This document shows, one piece after another, positions 40,220 through 47,756 of a stretch of 49,032 nucleotides of DNA. The stretch's first letter is position 1. Every line of letters starts with the position of its first letter. The translations under genes were made by a program, and so were the position numbers. This stretch comes from an uncultured Bacteroidales bacterium. GTDB lineage: Bacteria; Bacteroidota; Bacteroidia; Bacteroidales; UBA932. A model generated the notes under the pieces. That model was not told the origin of the DNA and searched no databases. It saw only the letters and a list, made by a program, of their open reading frames with translations. The stretch covers positions 1 through 49,032 of the forward strand of contig CAKUPC010000006.1 in assembly GCA_934675095.1 (NCBI GenBank), read 5' to 3'.

Positions 40220-41502
40220 TGATGCTGTGGTGGGGATATATGGCCACGGCCGCTCTGCCGCCAGCCTATGACGGAGCGGCGAAAGAGGTCTTGGGCAATC
40301 ACCCTGAGGCTGCGCTTGCGGCGATTCTGATTGTTGCTGTCGCTCTCGCTGTCCTGCTTACAAGGTTCTTCACCAAAAGAAAGATTATCAGCAAGATAGA
40401 TTTCATGTCCGACGCTCTCGGCAGTGGTGAGTCGGCGTTCCGGTACTCGGAGGACGGCCACGGCAACCGACGCCTCAACCGCTCGCTGAACCGCCTGCGC
40501 TCCATTTTTGAAGCGGAAAAGAATGACATCCGCGAGCGGGATCGCTATTTCGCCCTGATGCTGGACCATGTCCAGAGCGGGGTCATCGTCCTCGACGGAG
40601 ACAAGGTCGATTACAGCAACGCCGTCGCCCGAGGTCTGCTCGGAATGGCGGACATATCAAGCCTGAGACAAGTCGAACGCATATCGGCGGAACTTGCGGA
40701 AGCGTTCAGAAGAGCAGATGATTCGGAAACTCAAGCGGCGTTCCAGTCGGAGCGGGGAATGGTTCAGTTCTCTGTGAGCGCGTGCACGGCAAAGCTCCAT
40801 TCGGCGGAGGTCAGAATCGTGACTTTCAATGACATAACCCGGGAAATGGAGGACAACGAGACGGAGTCGTGGACGCGGCTCATAAGGGTTCTGACGCACG
40901 AAATCATGAACACGGTCACTCCGATTGCCTCTCTCAGCTCGGCGCTCTCGCAGAACCTGCCGGCCTACAGCGAGGACGACATCCGCTCTGCGCTCGGAAC
41001 AATAGTCTCTTCGTCAGAAGGACTCATCAGCTTCGTCCAGTCCTACCGCTCGCTCACGCACATCGCGGCTCCAGTCCGCAAGGCCTTCTATTTCAAGGAT
41101 GTGGCGACCGATGCCATCAACATCGCCAGAACAAACTGGCCTTCCGTCAACGTCAGTTACACTGAACTTTCCGAAGACATTATCCTCTACGCCGACTACG
41201 GGCAGATTTCCCAGGTTCTCAACAATCTCGTGAAAAACGCCGTTCAGGCGGGGGCGGGCAACGTCACCATCACGGCATCCATCGACAAGCGCGACCGCAC
41301 GGTCATCAACGTCTCCAACGACGGCGAACCCCTCAGCAAGTCAAGTCAGGAACAGCTTTTCGTCCCGTTCTTCACGACCAAGGGCAGCGCGGGCACCGGA
41401 GTAGGCCTCAGCCTTTCCCGCCAGATGCTCCGCCTCAACGGCGGCACCATCAAGCTCGCCTCCAGCACCCCCGAAGCCACGGTTTTCACGATTATGCTGT
41501 AA
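40216..41502 (+). CDS. Sensor histidine kinase partner of the sigma-54 regulator
   Basis: A 428-residue kinase. A TM segment (AALAAILIVAVALAVLLTRFF, about 30-50) anchors it; with a short N-terminal tail there is little periplasmic domain. A PAS-like domain (about 110-215) precedes the HisKA domain with the phospho-acceptor His in RVLTHEIMNTVTPIASL (about 230-245). The HATPase domain has N-box QVLNNLVKNAVQAGAG, G1 VINVSNDGEP, and G2 TGVGLSLSRQML. The start overlaps the regulator stop by 4 nt. Lacking a large external sensor, it may detect membrane or cytoplasmic signals. Confidence 0.92.
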   Translation: MMMLWWGYMATAALPPAYDGAAKEVLGNHPEAALAAILIVAVALAVLLTRFFTKRKIISKIDFMSDALGSGESAFRYSEDGHGNRRLNRSLNRLRSIFEAEKNDIRERDRYFALMLDHVQSGVIVLDGDKVDYSNAVARGLLGMADISSLRQVERISAELAEAFRRADDSETQAAFQSERGMVQFSVSACTAKLHSAEVRIVTFNDITREMEDNETESWTRLIRVLTHEIMNTVTPIASLSSALSQNLPAYSEDDIRSALGTIVSSSEGLISFVQSYRSLTHIAAPVRKAFYFKDVATDAINIARTNWPSVNVSYTELSEDIILYADYGQISQVLNNLVKNAVQAGAGNVTITASIDKRDRTVINVSNDGEPLSKSSQEQLFVPFFTTKGSAGTGVGLSLSRQMLRLNGGTIKLASSTPEATVFTIML

Positions 41503-41632
41503 GCGAAAAATGCCCCACAAGCAGAACATATCATCCAAGACCACACATTCTCGCCATCAAAGTAGAACTCATAAATATTTCATAAAACAAACTATTTTTT
41601 GAAGATTTCTTAACTGCGATATTGCTGCGACA

Positions 41633-41816
41633 AGGCGGCATCAGACGCCGCGACGCAGTGACGGAGTGAAACGGAGGAACGGAGTCGCCGACCGGAACGA
41701 AGTGGAGGTCGCGTGCCCCTCGGGGCTGTCGGCGAACGCCGACTGGGGTTGGGAGGCTACGGACTCTTCAGAGTCCGAGCTCATTTTTTTACACTACCGT
41801 GTAAAAAAAATGAGCT
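41633..41816. other. GC-rich multi-hairpin intergenic region
   Basis: Within the 604-bp gap after the kinase gene. Perfect inverted repeats follow one another: GTCGGCG-AA-CGCCGAC (41728-41743), CGGACTC-TTCA-GAGTCCG (41760-41777) and AGCTCATTTTTTTACAC / GTGTAAAAAAAATGAGCT (41778-41816), plus shorter ones (GCCCCTCGGGGC). The last is a terminator-like hairpin with T/A tracts. An ORF of 60 codons spans it but has no protein-like features. It could be a structured RNA or a decayed repeat. Confidence 0.55.
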
Positions 41817-41980
41817 GTCGTCGCTCACGCGAGGACACCTCATACTAACCACATAATTAATAACACTAAAACTAATAACCGAGCAAAAGATTTTGCAACT
41901 ACTGTGCCAAACTCGATTTGACATCAAAAAAAAATTTCAAAATTTTCTCCAATTCATCAAAGTTGCCCAAACCTCTTGGA
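41817..41980. other. AT-rich intergenic spacer
   Basis: The region between the hairpin cluster and copy 3 of the 3'-end element is AT-rich (AACCACATAATTAATAACACTAAAAC and later CAAAAAAAAATTTC). No ORF, promoter or RNA gene was recognised. Confidence 0.4.
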
Positions 41981-42106
41981 GTAAAAGCCGCATAAAAGGA
42001 TGGGATGCAAGGCGGACGGTGAAGATGAATACCGCAGCAACCTGATGGTTGTGAGGATTTCATCAAGACGTCCAACGCGGCAGACCGCCTTTTATGCGGC
42101 TTTTAC
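41981..42106 (-). repeat. Structured 3'-end element, copy 3 (after ABC permease, operon B)
   Basis: On the minus strand the element starts 1 nt after the stop codon of the permease at 42107. The outer arms GTAAAAGCCGCATAAAAGG and CCTTTTATGCGGCTTTTAC pair perfectly over 19 bp (41981-41999 and 42088-42106). The interior core is the same GATGAAATCCTCACAACC-ATCA-GGTTGCTGCGGTATTCATC as in copies 1 and 2. The arms differ from copy 2 but both pair within themselves. Confidence 0.88.
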
Positions 42107-44440
42107 TTATTCGGACTTTAATTTATCGACAGGATTAGCCGCAGCCGACTTCCATGTCTGACCGAAGATAGAGACCGCGGCGATGAGAAGGGTCAGGATG
42201 GCGGCGACGGGGATGACCCACCACGGGAACGGGATGGCGTTGTAGAAATCGCGGAGATAGTAGCGCATGGCCCAGACGCAGAGAGGGGCGGCGATGACTA
42301 CGGCAACGGCTGCCATCAGGAGGAAATCCTTTGAGAGCGTCCAGGCGGCGGTGCGGACATCAGAGCCGAAAATCTTGCGGAGAGCAATCTGGCGGGACTG
42401 CTGGTCGGTGTAATAGACCGACATTGCGAACAGGCCGAGGGCAGAAATCAGGATTGCCAGAATCATGAAGGTGCTCACGAGCGACATAGTGTTGCGCGTC
42501 CCGGTGAGGGCGCTGTTCAGGAAGTCATCGACATAGTCCATGTCCGCGGCCTTAGGGACACCCAGGTAATCCGTCGCGACGCCGCGCCACACATCAGAGA
42601 CGGCCGAAAACGCCTCCCTGCGGTCTCCCGTGACCTTCACAATCATGCGCGAGCACAACGAAGTCCTGTTCTGCACGGCATTGTGGCTGTCTTCCATCGG
42701 GCGGCTCAAGGCATCGTTCGCCCGATAGTCGGCGATGATTCCGCAGCATTCATATTCCGGAGTTCCGTCGTCGCGCTTTCCCACAGTCCTGTTTTCATCG
42801 GAGATGCCATAGCGCCTCTTCGCCTCCTCCGTGAACCAATATGTTCCCTCCAAGGGTTCGGAATATTTCTCCAGAACCTTGAGTCCGAGAAGTCGGAAAC
42901 TCGTGGAGTCGAGTCCGGAAACCTTCATCCATGACATTTTTTCATTCTCGACGTGCACGCCGTTGCTTCCGCAGGCAAACGGAGCCTGCATAGCCATTCC
43001 GACAGCCTCCACCTGCGGCAGGGCACGGAGACGGCGGGCGAGCTCGTTCTGCGCGTCCATATTCCTGAAGCCGAGAGACCACGTGCTCAGGCTAATCATG
43101 TCATCTGTGTTGTAGCCCGTCGGCAGGGTGACAAGATGACGCATCTGGAGGGTCATCGTCAGCGCGACGGCAATCAGGGCTGTGCTGAGAACATTCTGGC
43201 AGACGATGAAAACCTTGCTGAACACCATCTTGCTGCGGAAGCGGAAATCTCCCTTCACCACGTCAATCGGCTTGAAGCGCGACACCATCGCAGCCGGCAG
43301 GAGCCCGGAAATCAGCGAGATGAGGCACAGAAACAGAACGGCACACAGCACCGCAGGCAAGTCCGGACGCAGGACAATCTCCGTCGTGAGCAGCCTCTCC
43401 ATCCACGGCCGGAAGCAGAGGGCAATCACACAGCCTAGGGAGAAGCAGCCGGCCGTGAACAGGAATGACTCGCCGATGTAGCGGCGGACAATCCCGCCCT
43501 GCGACTCTCCGAGAAGACGGCGCGTCGCCATTTCCTTGGCGCGCCTGCCGGTCTGTGCCACGGTGAGGTTGATGTAGTTGAATATGGCGGAGACGAGCAG
43601 CACGAGTGCCACGAGCAGCAGGACCTCGACCGTCCTCCGGTCGCCCTTGCGAAGAGGGTTGAAGACATCCCGGCTGCAGAAATAAATCCTGTCGAGACGG
43701 GTGAGCGATGAGCCGTACATAAAGCCGCCGTTGGAGGCGTCGCGGTCGAACCAGTCCCAGTAGCCGCAGTATTTGTCAAGAAGCTTTGCCGCGACATCGT
43801 CAGGGTCGGCCCCGTCGGCGAGCGTCACAAAAGTCTGGACTGCCCCGAACTGGTCCATCTTCATGACCACCCCGTCCATCAACTTCATGCTCAGGAAGAT
43901 GTCACAACGGCTGAACGGGTCGTAGGGACCGAAGTCCTGAAGCACGCCGGTGACTGTCAAGTTCTTTTTGTTGAAGACGACAGTCCTGCCCACCGGCTCC
44001 TCTCCCCCGAAAGCCTTTTTCGCAAAAGCCTCTGAAACTATCACTTCGTCCTCCCCTGCCAAAATCCGGCTCCTGTCGCACCCGGTTATGCGGTAATCGA
44101 ACAGCCGCAGAAAATTCGTGTCAAGGGCGTCAGCCTCAACCTGATAGTATTCGCCGTCAACGGTGACATCCGCGTCGCCATACACAGCGATTCGAGTCCA
44201 TGATGTTATTTCCGGCATCGAAGGGAAAAACTCCTCTCCCGTTCCGAGCGTCATCCCAATCATGTCCTCGGTCCCGATGGCGTAGAGCTGTTTCGAGAGC
44301 GGCTGACGAGCGCCGACGCTGAACTCCGTGCGTGCATACGACGCGAGCAGGATTATGAAACCGAGCGCCAACGAAAGCCCGAACGCCTCAATCGCAGTGT
44401 ATAACTTATTCTTCGACAGAAACTTAAAATATGTATTCAT
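42107..44440 (-). CDS. FtsX/MacB-type ABC transporter permease (operon B)
   Basis: A 777-residue permease. TM1 is AIEAFGLSLALGFIILLASYA; a MacB_PCD-like periplasmic domain follows. VEVLLLVALVLLVSAIFNYINLTVAQTGRRAKEMATRRLLGESQGGI marks the first TM cluster with its coupling helix. A second half ends with SRQIALRKIFGSDVRTAAWTLSKDFLL and the C-terminus NPVDKLKSE. It is the third gene of the tolC-adaptor-permease operon, 1 nt after the adaptor. No ATPase is encoded in this operon, so it probably uses the operon A ATPase (31662). Copy 3 of the 3'-end element follows its stop. Confidence 0.88.
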   Translation of the reverse strand: MNTYFKFLSKNKLYTAIEAFGLSLALGFIILLASYARTEFSVGARQPLSKQLYAIGTEDMIGMTLGTGEEFFPSMPEITSWTRIAVYGDADVTVDGEYYQVEADALDTNFLRLFDYRITGCDRSRILAGEDEVIVSEAFAKKAFGGEEPVGRTVVFNKKNLTVTGVLQDFGPYDPFSRCDIFLSMKLMDGVVMKMDQFGAVQTFVTLADGADPDDVAAKLLDKYCGYWDWFDRDASNGGFMYGSSLTRLDRIYFCSRDVFNPLRKGDRRTVEVLLLVALVLLVSAIFNYINLTVAQTGRRAKEMATRRLLGESQGGIVRRYIGESFLFTAGCFSLGCVIALCFRPWMERLLTTEIVLRPDLPAVLCAVLFLCLISLISGLLPAAMVSRFKPIDVVKGDFRFRSKMVFSKVFIVCQNVLSTALIAVALTMTLQMRHLVTLPTGYNTDDMISLSTWSLGFRNMDAQNELARRLRALPQVEAVGMAMQAPFACGSNGVHVENEKMSWMKVSGLDSTSFRLLGLKVLEKYSEPLEGTYWFTEEAKRRYGISDENRTVGKRDDGTPEYECCGIIADYRANDALSRPMEDSHNAVQNRTSLCSRMIVKVTGDRREAFSAVSDVWRGVATDYLGVPKAADMDYVDDFLNSALTGTRNTMSLVSTFMILAILISALGLFAMSVYYTDQQSRQIALRKIFGSDVRTAAWTLSKDFLLMAAVAVVIAAPLCVWAMRYYLRDFYNAIPFPWWVIPVAAILTLLIAAVSIFGQTWKSAAANPVDKLKSE

Positions 44441-44441
44441 A

Positions 44442-45701
44442 TCACTTTATGATTAACTCATCTTTATCTCCGAATGAATCATACGACGAAATGATAACCT
44501 TGTCGCCGGAGGCAAGCCCCTCAAGAACCTCGTAGTACTGCGGATTCTGCCGACCTATGCGGACGCTGCGCTTCGTGGCCTTCGTGCCGTCGGCGTTGAG
44601 GACATAGACCCACTTGCCGCCGGTGTTCTGGTAGAAAGAGCCGCGGGGGATGAGTATTGCCTCGGCAGGCTGGCCGAGCTGAAGATTCAGATAGTAGGTC
44701 TGGCCTGTGCGGATGTTCTCCGGCTGCTGGCCCTCGAAGCGGAAGTCGGCCTTGAACTTGCCGTCACGGACCTCGGGATAGACCTTGCGGATGAGTGCGG
44801 AGTATTTCTCGTTCTGGCGCTCGAAAGTCGCCTCAAGCCCCGGGGCAACGCGGTCGATGTAGTGCTCGTCTATCTGAGCCTCAATCTTGTAGGAATCAAG
44901 ATTGTTAATCTGCCCTATCTTGGCTCCGGCGGCGACCGACTGACCGAGCTCCACATCAAGCAGGCCGAGTTCGCCGCTGATCGGAGCCTTGACGGAGAGG
45001 TTTTCCTTGCGGCGGCGTATCATGTTCATGTTCAGCCTCATGTTCTCAAGGCTCTCGTGCATCTGGGCAATCTGGACGCTGCGGTAGAGGCTGTCCTGAC
45101 GCTCGCGGTCAGTGACGAGTTCGAGCTTGTCCTTGGCGAGCTCGTAGTCCTCGGAGGCCTTGAGATACTCTTCCCTCGCTATCAGATTCTCTTCATAAAG
45201 CGCCTTGTTCTGCTCATAGGCACGGCGGGCGCGGCGAACCTCAATCTGGAGGCTGAGCCGCTCCTGCCGGACGCTGAGTTTCTGCTGTTCCATGGAAATC
45301 ATGGTGTTGCGCAGGATATTCTCCTTTTCGGCGAGTTCGGCCTCTGAGTTAAGAATCTGCATATCAAGACTTTCATTGCCGAGCACAACGATTATGTCGC
45401 CCGCATTGACGTGACTGCCCTCCTCGACGACTATTTTCTGGACGTTTCCGCCCTCTGTCGGGCTGAGCTGGACGGTGGTCATCGGCTGCACCTGACCGCT
45501 GACGCGGATGTAGTCGTTGAACTCGCCCTGACGGGCGGTGCCGGTGAGGATGGTGCTGCCGTCAACGCGGAGAACCGAGCGGCGGCCTGTGAGGAGCAGG
45601 ACTACGACGAGAACAGCGAACGCTCCGGCCGCCCACCATTTAATTGACTTTTTTGTGAATGCGGCGGCTATGCCTTTTTTCTTTTCAATTACCTTATCCA
45701 T
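44442..45701 (-). CDS. Periplasmic adaptor (membrane fusion) protein, MacA/HlyD type
   Basis: A 419-residue adaptor with an N-terminal membrane anchor (KWWAAGAFAVLVVVLLLTG, about 22-40). After it comes a biotinyl-lipoyl-like hairpin half (VQLSPTEGGNVQKIVVEEGSHVNAGDIIVVLGN), a long alpha-helical coiled coil (about 115-240; ENILRNTMISMEQQKLSVRQERLSL, KVEL-type heptads), the second lipoyl half (LSVKAPISGELGLLDVELGQSVAAGAKIGQI), a beta-barrel domain (YYLNLQLGQPAEAILIPRG) and a membrane-proximal domain ending SSYDSFGDKDELIIK. It links an inner-membrane permease to TolC. Its stop codon is 1 nt before the permease start. Confidence 0.92.
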   Translation of the reverse strand: MDKVIEKKKGIAAAFTKKSIKWWAAGAFAVLVVVLLLTGRRSVLRVDGSTILTGTARQGEFNDYIRVSGQVQPMTTVQLSPTEGGNVQKIVVEEGSHVNAGDIIVVLGNESLDMQILNSEAELAEKENILRNTMISMEQQKLSVRQERLSLQIEVRRARRAYEQNKALYEENLIAREEYLKASEDYELAKDKLELVTDRERQDSLYRSVQIAQMHESLENMRLNMNMIRRRKENLSVKAPISGELGLLDVELGQSVAAGAKIGQINNLDSYKIEAQIDEHYIDRVAPGLEATFERQNEKYSALIRKVYPEVRDGKFKADFRFEGQQPENIRTGQTYYLNLQLGQPAEAILIPRGSFYQNTGGKWVYVLNADGTKATKRSVRIGRQNPQYYEVLEGLASGDKVIISSYDSFGDKDELIIK

Positions 45702-45746
45702 TGATTGTTACTGTTTTTACAAAATAATATAATTGTATTTCCTGTC

Positions 45747-45896
45747 GTGACCTCCATTGTTGCGTGGAGGATATTTTTTCTGCGTCTCGCTTTCGCGAGC
45801 CCCCTCTCAAGCAGAGCTTGGGACCCTCCCTCTTATGAGTATGAGGCCGAGGGTGGCCACAGCAGAAAAATATCCTCCACTCCACTATTCCGGTCA
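45747..45896 (-). promoter_or_regulatory. Large intra-operon inverted repeat between tolC-like and adaptor genes
   Basis: GTGGAGGATATTTTTTCTGC (45764-45783) is complementary to GCAGAAAAATATCCTCCAC (45862-45880), with an outer GTGACC/GGTCAC pair (45747-45752 and near 45891-45896). Inside are CTCGC-TTTC-GCGAG and CTCAAGC...GCTTGGG hairpins. It fills most of the 237-bp gap and may control the ratio of TolC to adaptor/permease or be a mobile repeat. Confidence 0.65.
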
Positions 45897-45938
45897 CTGT
45901 CGCACATATTTCAGTTATTCTTTCTGGTCAATTCTACA

Positions 45939-47465
45939 CTATTCCTCTTGATCAATATATCGCACACCATTGTAGTAGGCAACAACGCGCCGTTTCAGCT
46001 GCCACTTCAGGAGGGCATTGAGGCGTTCGGCCTTGGCCTTTAGGTAGTTGGAGGAGGCGGTGTTGTACTCGATGGAGGAGATTAGCCCCTGTTCGAACTT
46101 GCGGGAGTTCAGGCGGAAAGCCTCTTCCTGGGCATCGGCGCGGTGCTCCGCCTGAAGCAGGGCGGCCTCCGCTCCGTCCCGGTCACTCACCGCACGACGG
46201 ACTTCGGACTCGACGTCACGGAGCGACTTGTCATACTCGATTTCGGCGCGGCGGTACTCGTTGCGGCGCTTGGAGAGCTTCGTGAACTTGCTCAGACGGT
46301 CGTAAATAGGGATGCTCAGCGAGAGCTGGAGATATTCTCCGCCGTTGTTGGTGAACTGGCTCCAGTATGGGGTCGGGGTGTAGCCGGACTGACCAGGGTA
46401 GGTGTAGTAGCTCGTGGACCAGCCGCCATAGAGTCCGAGGGTAGGCAGAAACTGCCATTTGGCTGTGCGCAGGGCATATTTCGCATTATCGAGATTTCCC
46501 TTCGCCACAAGGACCGACGGTATGGACGAGCGTGCCTTGAGGATTATGCCATCGACTGAGGCATTCCCGGAAGCAACGCCGTCATTCCCGTGAAAGACCG
46601 CGTCTCCGGAAAGGGCTGAATTATCGGAAATTTCAGAATCGCCGTAAGAGGCCGCATCCAAAGAGCCGAGGGAGGTGTCAATCACGAGTTCCTCCCCCAC
46701 CGGCCAAAGCATCACGTCTTCGAGTGTTATCTTAGCGTCCATCAGGCTGTTGCGTGCCGAGACGAGTTCATATTCCCTGTCCGCGAGGTCAGCCTCCATC
46801 TGCACGACATCAGCATGACCCTTCATCCCGAGTTCTTCCTGACGGGAGGCAAGCGTGAGCGCAGACTGAGCATTCTCGACCTGCTCCGCGAGTATATTCA
46901 CGAGTTCGGTATAATAGAGCACGTTGAAATAGGCCTCCATCGTGGCGAGGCAGACCTTGTCCTCTTCCTGCCGCTCCTGCGTGAGCCCCATCGAGAGCGA
47001 GGTCTTCGCAATCTTTATATTGTTAATCGCAGAAAAACCGTCGAACAGCATTATTCCGGCGGAAACGGACCACCCGTTGTTCAGGGACGTAGTTGTCACA
47101 TAAGTGTTTGTCTCAGGGTCGATGGAGCGTCCCCAACGGTAGTAGCCGTAGGTCGAGGCCTCGACGGTGGGGGTGAATGCCGTAAGTATGGCGTCGCGTC
47201 TGTCAAGTCTCGCGTCCCCGACCTTTGTCCGCTGAGCCTGCACCTGCGCGGCGTTCGCCACCGCATATTCCATGCAGTCCTTCAGCGACATCACTTTAAC
47301 CGCTGCTTCAGTTTCGCCCTCTTCTCCGCCCCCAAGCGAATCATCAGCCGCGGTCACTGTCTCATCAACAGGCCTTGACCACGAATCAATGCCCTCCCTT
47401 CCCCATCCGGACAAAGGCAGAGCAAGCATAGCGAAAGCCATAAATATAAGAGGTGTCTTCATCAT
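45939..47465 (-). CDS. TolC-family outer membrane channel protein
   Basis: A 508-residue outer-membrane efflux protein. The signal peptide (MMKTPLIFMAFAMLALPLSGWG) is followed by SLKDCMEYAVANAAQVQAQRTKV, the N-terminal OEP motif, and long alpha-helical repeats of two OEP domains (IAKTSLSMGLTQERQEEDKVCLATMEAYFNVLYYTELVNIL and SKRRNEYRRAEIEYDKSLRDVESEVRRAV). Strand-forming aromatic segments (YLQLSLSIPIYDRL) make the beta-barrel part. The start at MMKT (47465) is preferred over the longest ORF (47510), because a near-perfect sigma-54 promoter at 47490-47505 would lie inside the coding region otherwise. It is the first gene of operon B. Confidence 0.9.
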   Translation of the reverse strand: MMKTPLIFMAFAMLALPLSGWGREGIDSWSRPVDETVTAADDSLGGGEEGETEAAVKVMSLKDCMEYAVANAAQVQAQRTKVGDARLDRRDAILTAFTPTVEASTYGYYRWGRSIDPETNTYVTTTSLNNGWSVSAGIMLFDGFSAINNIKIAKTSLSMGLTQERQEEDKVCLATMEAYFNVLYYTELVNILAEQVENAQSALTLASRQEELGMKGHADVVQMEADLADREYELVSARNSLMDAKITLEDVMLWPVGEELVIDTSLGSLDAASYGDSEISDNSALSGDAVFHGNDGVASGNASVDGIILKARSSIPSVLVAKGNLDNAKYALRTAKWQFLPTLGLYGGWSTSYYTYPGQSGYTPTPYWSQFTNNGGEYLQLSLSIPIYDRLSKFTKLSKRRNEYRRAEIEYDKSLRDVESEVRRAVSDRDGAEAALLQAEHRADAQEEAFRLNSRKFEQGLISSIEYNTASSNYLKAKAERLNALLKWQLKRRVVAYYNGVRYIDQEE

Positions 47466-47489
47466 ATCGCACATTTTTGTCAGTGAATA

Positions 47490-47505
47490 CGAGCACCTCC
47501 CGTGC
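47490..47505 (-). promoter_or_regulatory. Sigma-54 (-24/-12) promoter of the tolC-like operon
   Basis: On the minus strand TGGCACGGGAGGTGCT matches consensus TGGCAC-N5-TTGCT at all but one position (GTGC for TTGC). GG and GC are spaced correctly. Transcription should start near 47479, giving a 14-nt leader to the chosen ATG. Tandem palindromic operators lie 57 bp upstream, as expected for an enhancer-binding activator. Confidence 0.85.
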
Positions 47506-47562
47506 CACACAGCGCAATCAAGTGTATATCAATAAATTATCCCCACAATATCGACATTCCTA

Positions 47563-47600
47563 TGTAAAGAAACTTTACACGGCTGTAAAAAATCTTGACA
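47563..47600 (-). promoter_or_regulatory. Tandem 17-bp palindromic operators upstream of the tolC-like operon
   Basis: TGTAAAGAAACTTTACA (47563-47579, perfect dyad) and TGTAAAAAATCTTGACA (47584-47600, imperfect), starting 21 bp apart. The perfect site is nearer the promoter, exactly as upstream of operon A (28929-28966). They are the likely binding sites of the sigma-54 response regulator. Confidence 0.85.
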
Positions 47601-47665
47601 AATGGCAAAGGGTACTGAAACCATGAAAGGCGATTATGTCAGGAAATCTCCCTAATCTGCAAAAT

Positions 47666-47756
47666 CTCACAAATTATGAGGATTTCCAGAAAATTGGCAA
47701 AATAAATTGTGAGGATTTCCGGAAAAACGGGGAAATAAATTTTGAGGAGACGGGAT
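47666..47756. repeat. 33-bp-period tandem repeat upstream of the tolC-like operon
   Basis: Units TCACAAATTATGAGGATTTCC..., AAATAAATTGTGAGGATTTCC... and AAATAAATTTTGAGGAGACG... repeat with a 33-bp period. The plus strand reads as an 11-residue repeat (NYEDFQKIGKI, NCEDFRKNGEI, NFEETGF). It lies between the operators and the 3' end of the BNR-repeat gene. The period and the 11-residue frame parallel the array at 38744. Confidence 0.8.

Noticed and set aside
41778..41816. Third operator of the sigma-54 regulator (TTTACAC-N4-GTGTAAA)
   Set aside because: The half sites point the opposite way and the spacing differs from TGTAAAG-N3-CTTTACA. The long T/A tracts fit a terminator hairpin better.
41666..41848. 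Small ORF over the hairpin cluster
   Set aside because: The sequence consists of inverted repeats, and the translation has no signal, domain or conserved pattern.
47666..47710. Shared 13-mer GAAATCCTCACAA between this array (minus strand) and the 3'-end element core
   Set aside because: The match stops where the element's AACC/GGTT stem begins and there is no stop codon adjacent. It is probably chance within the DF-coding repeat.
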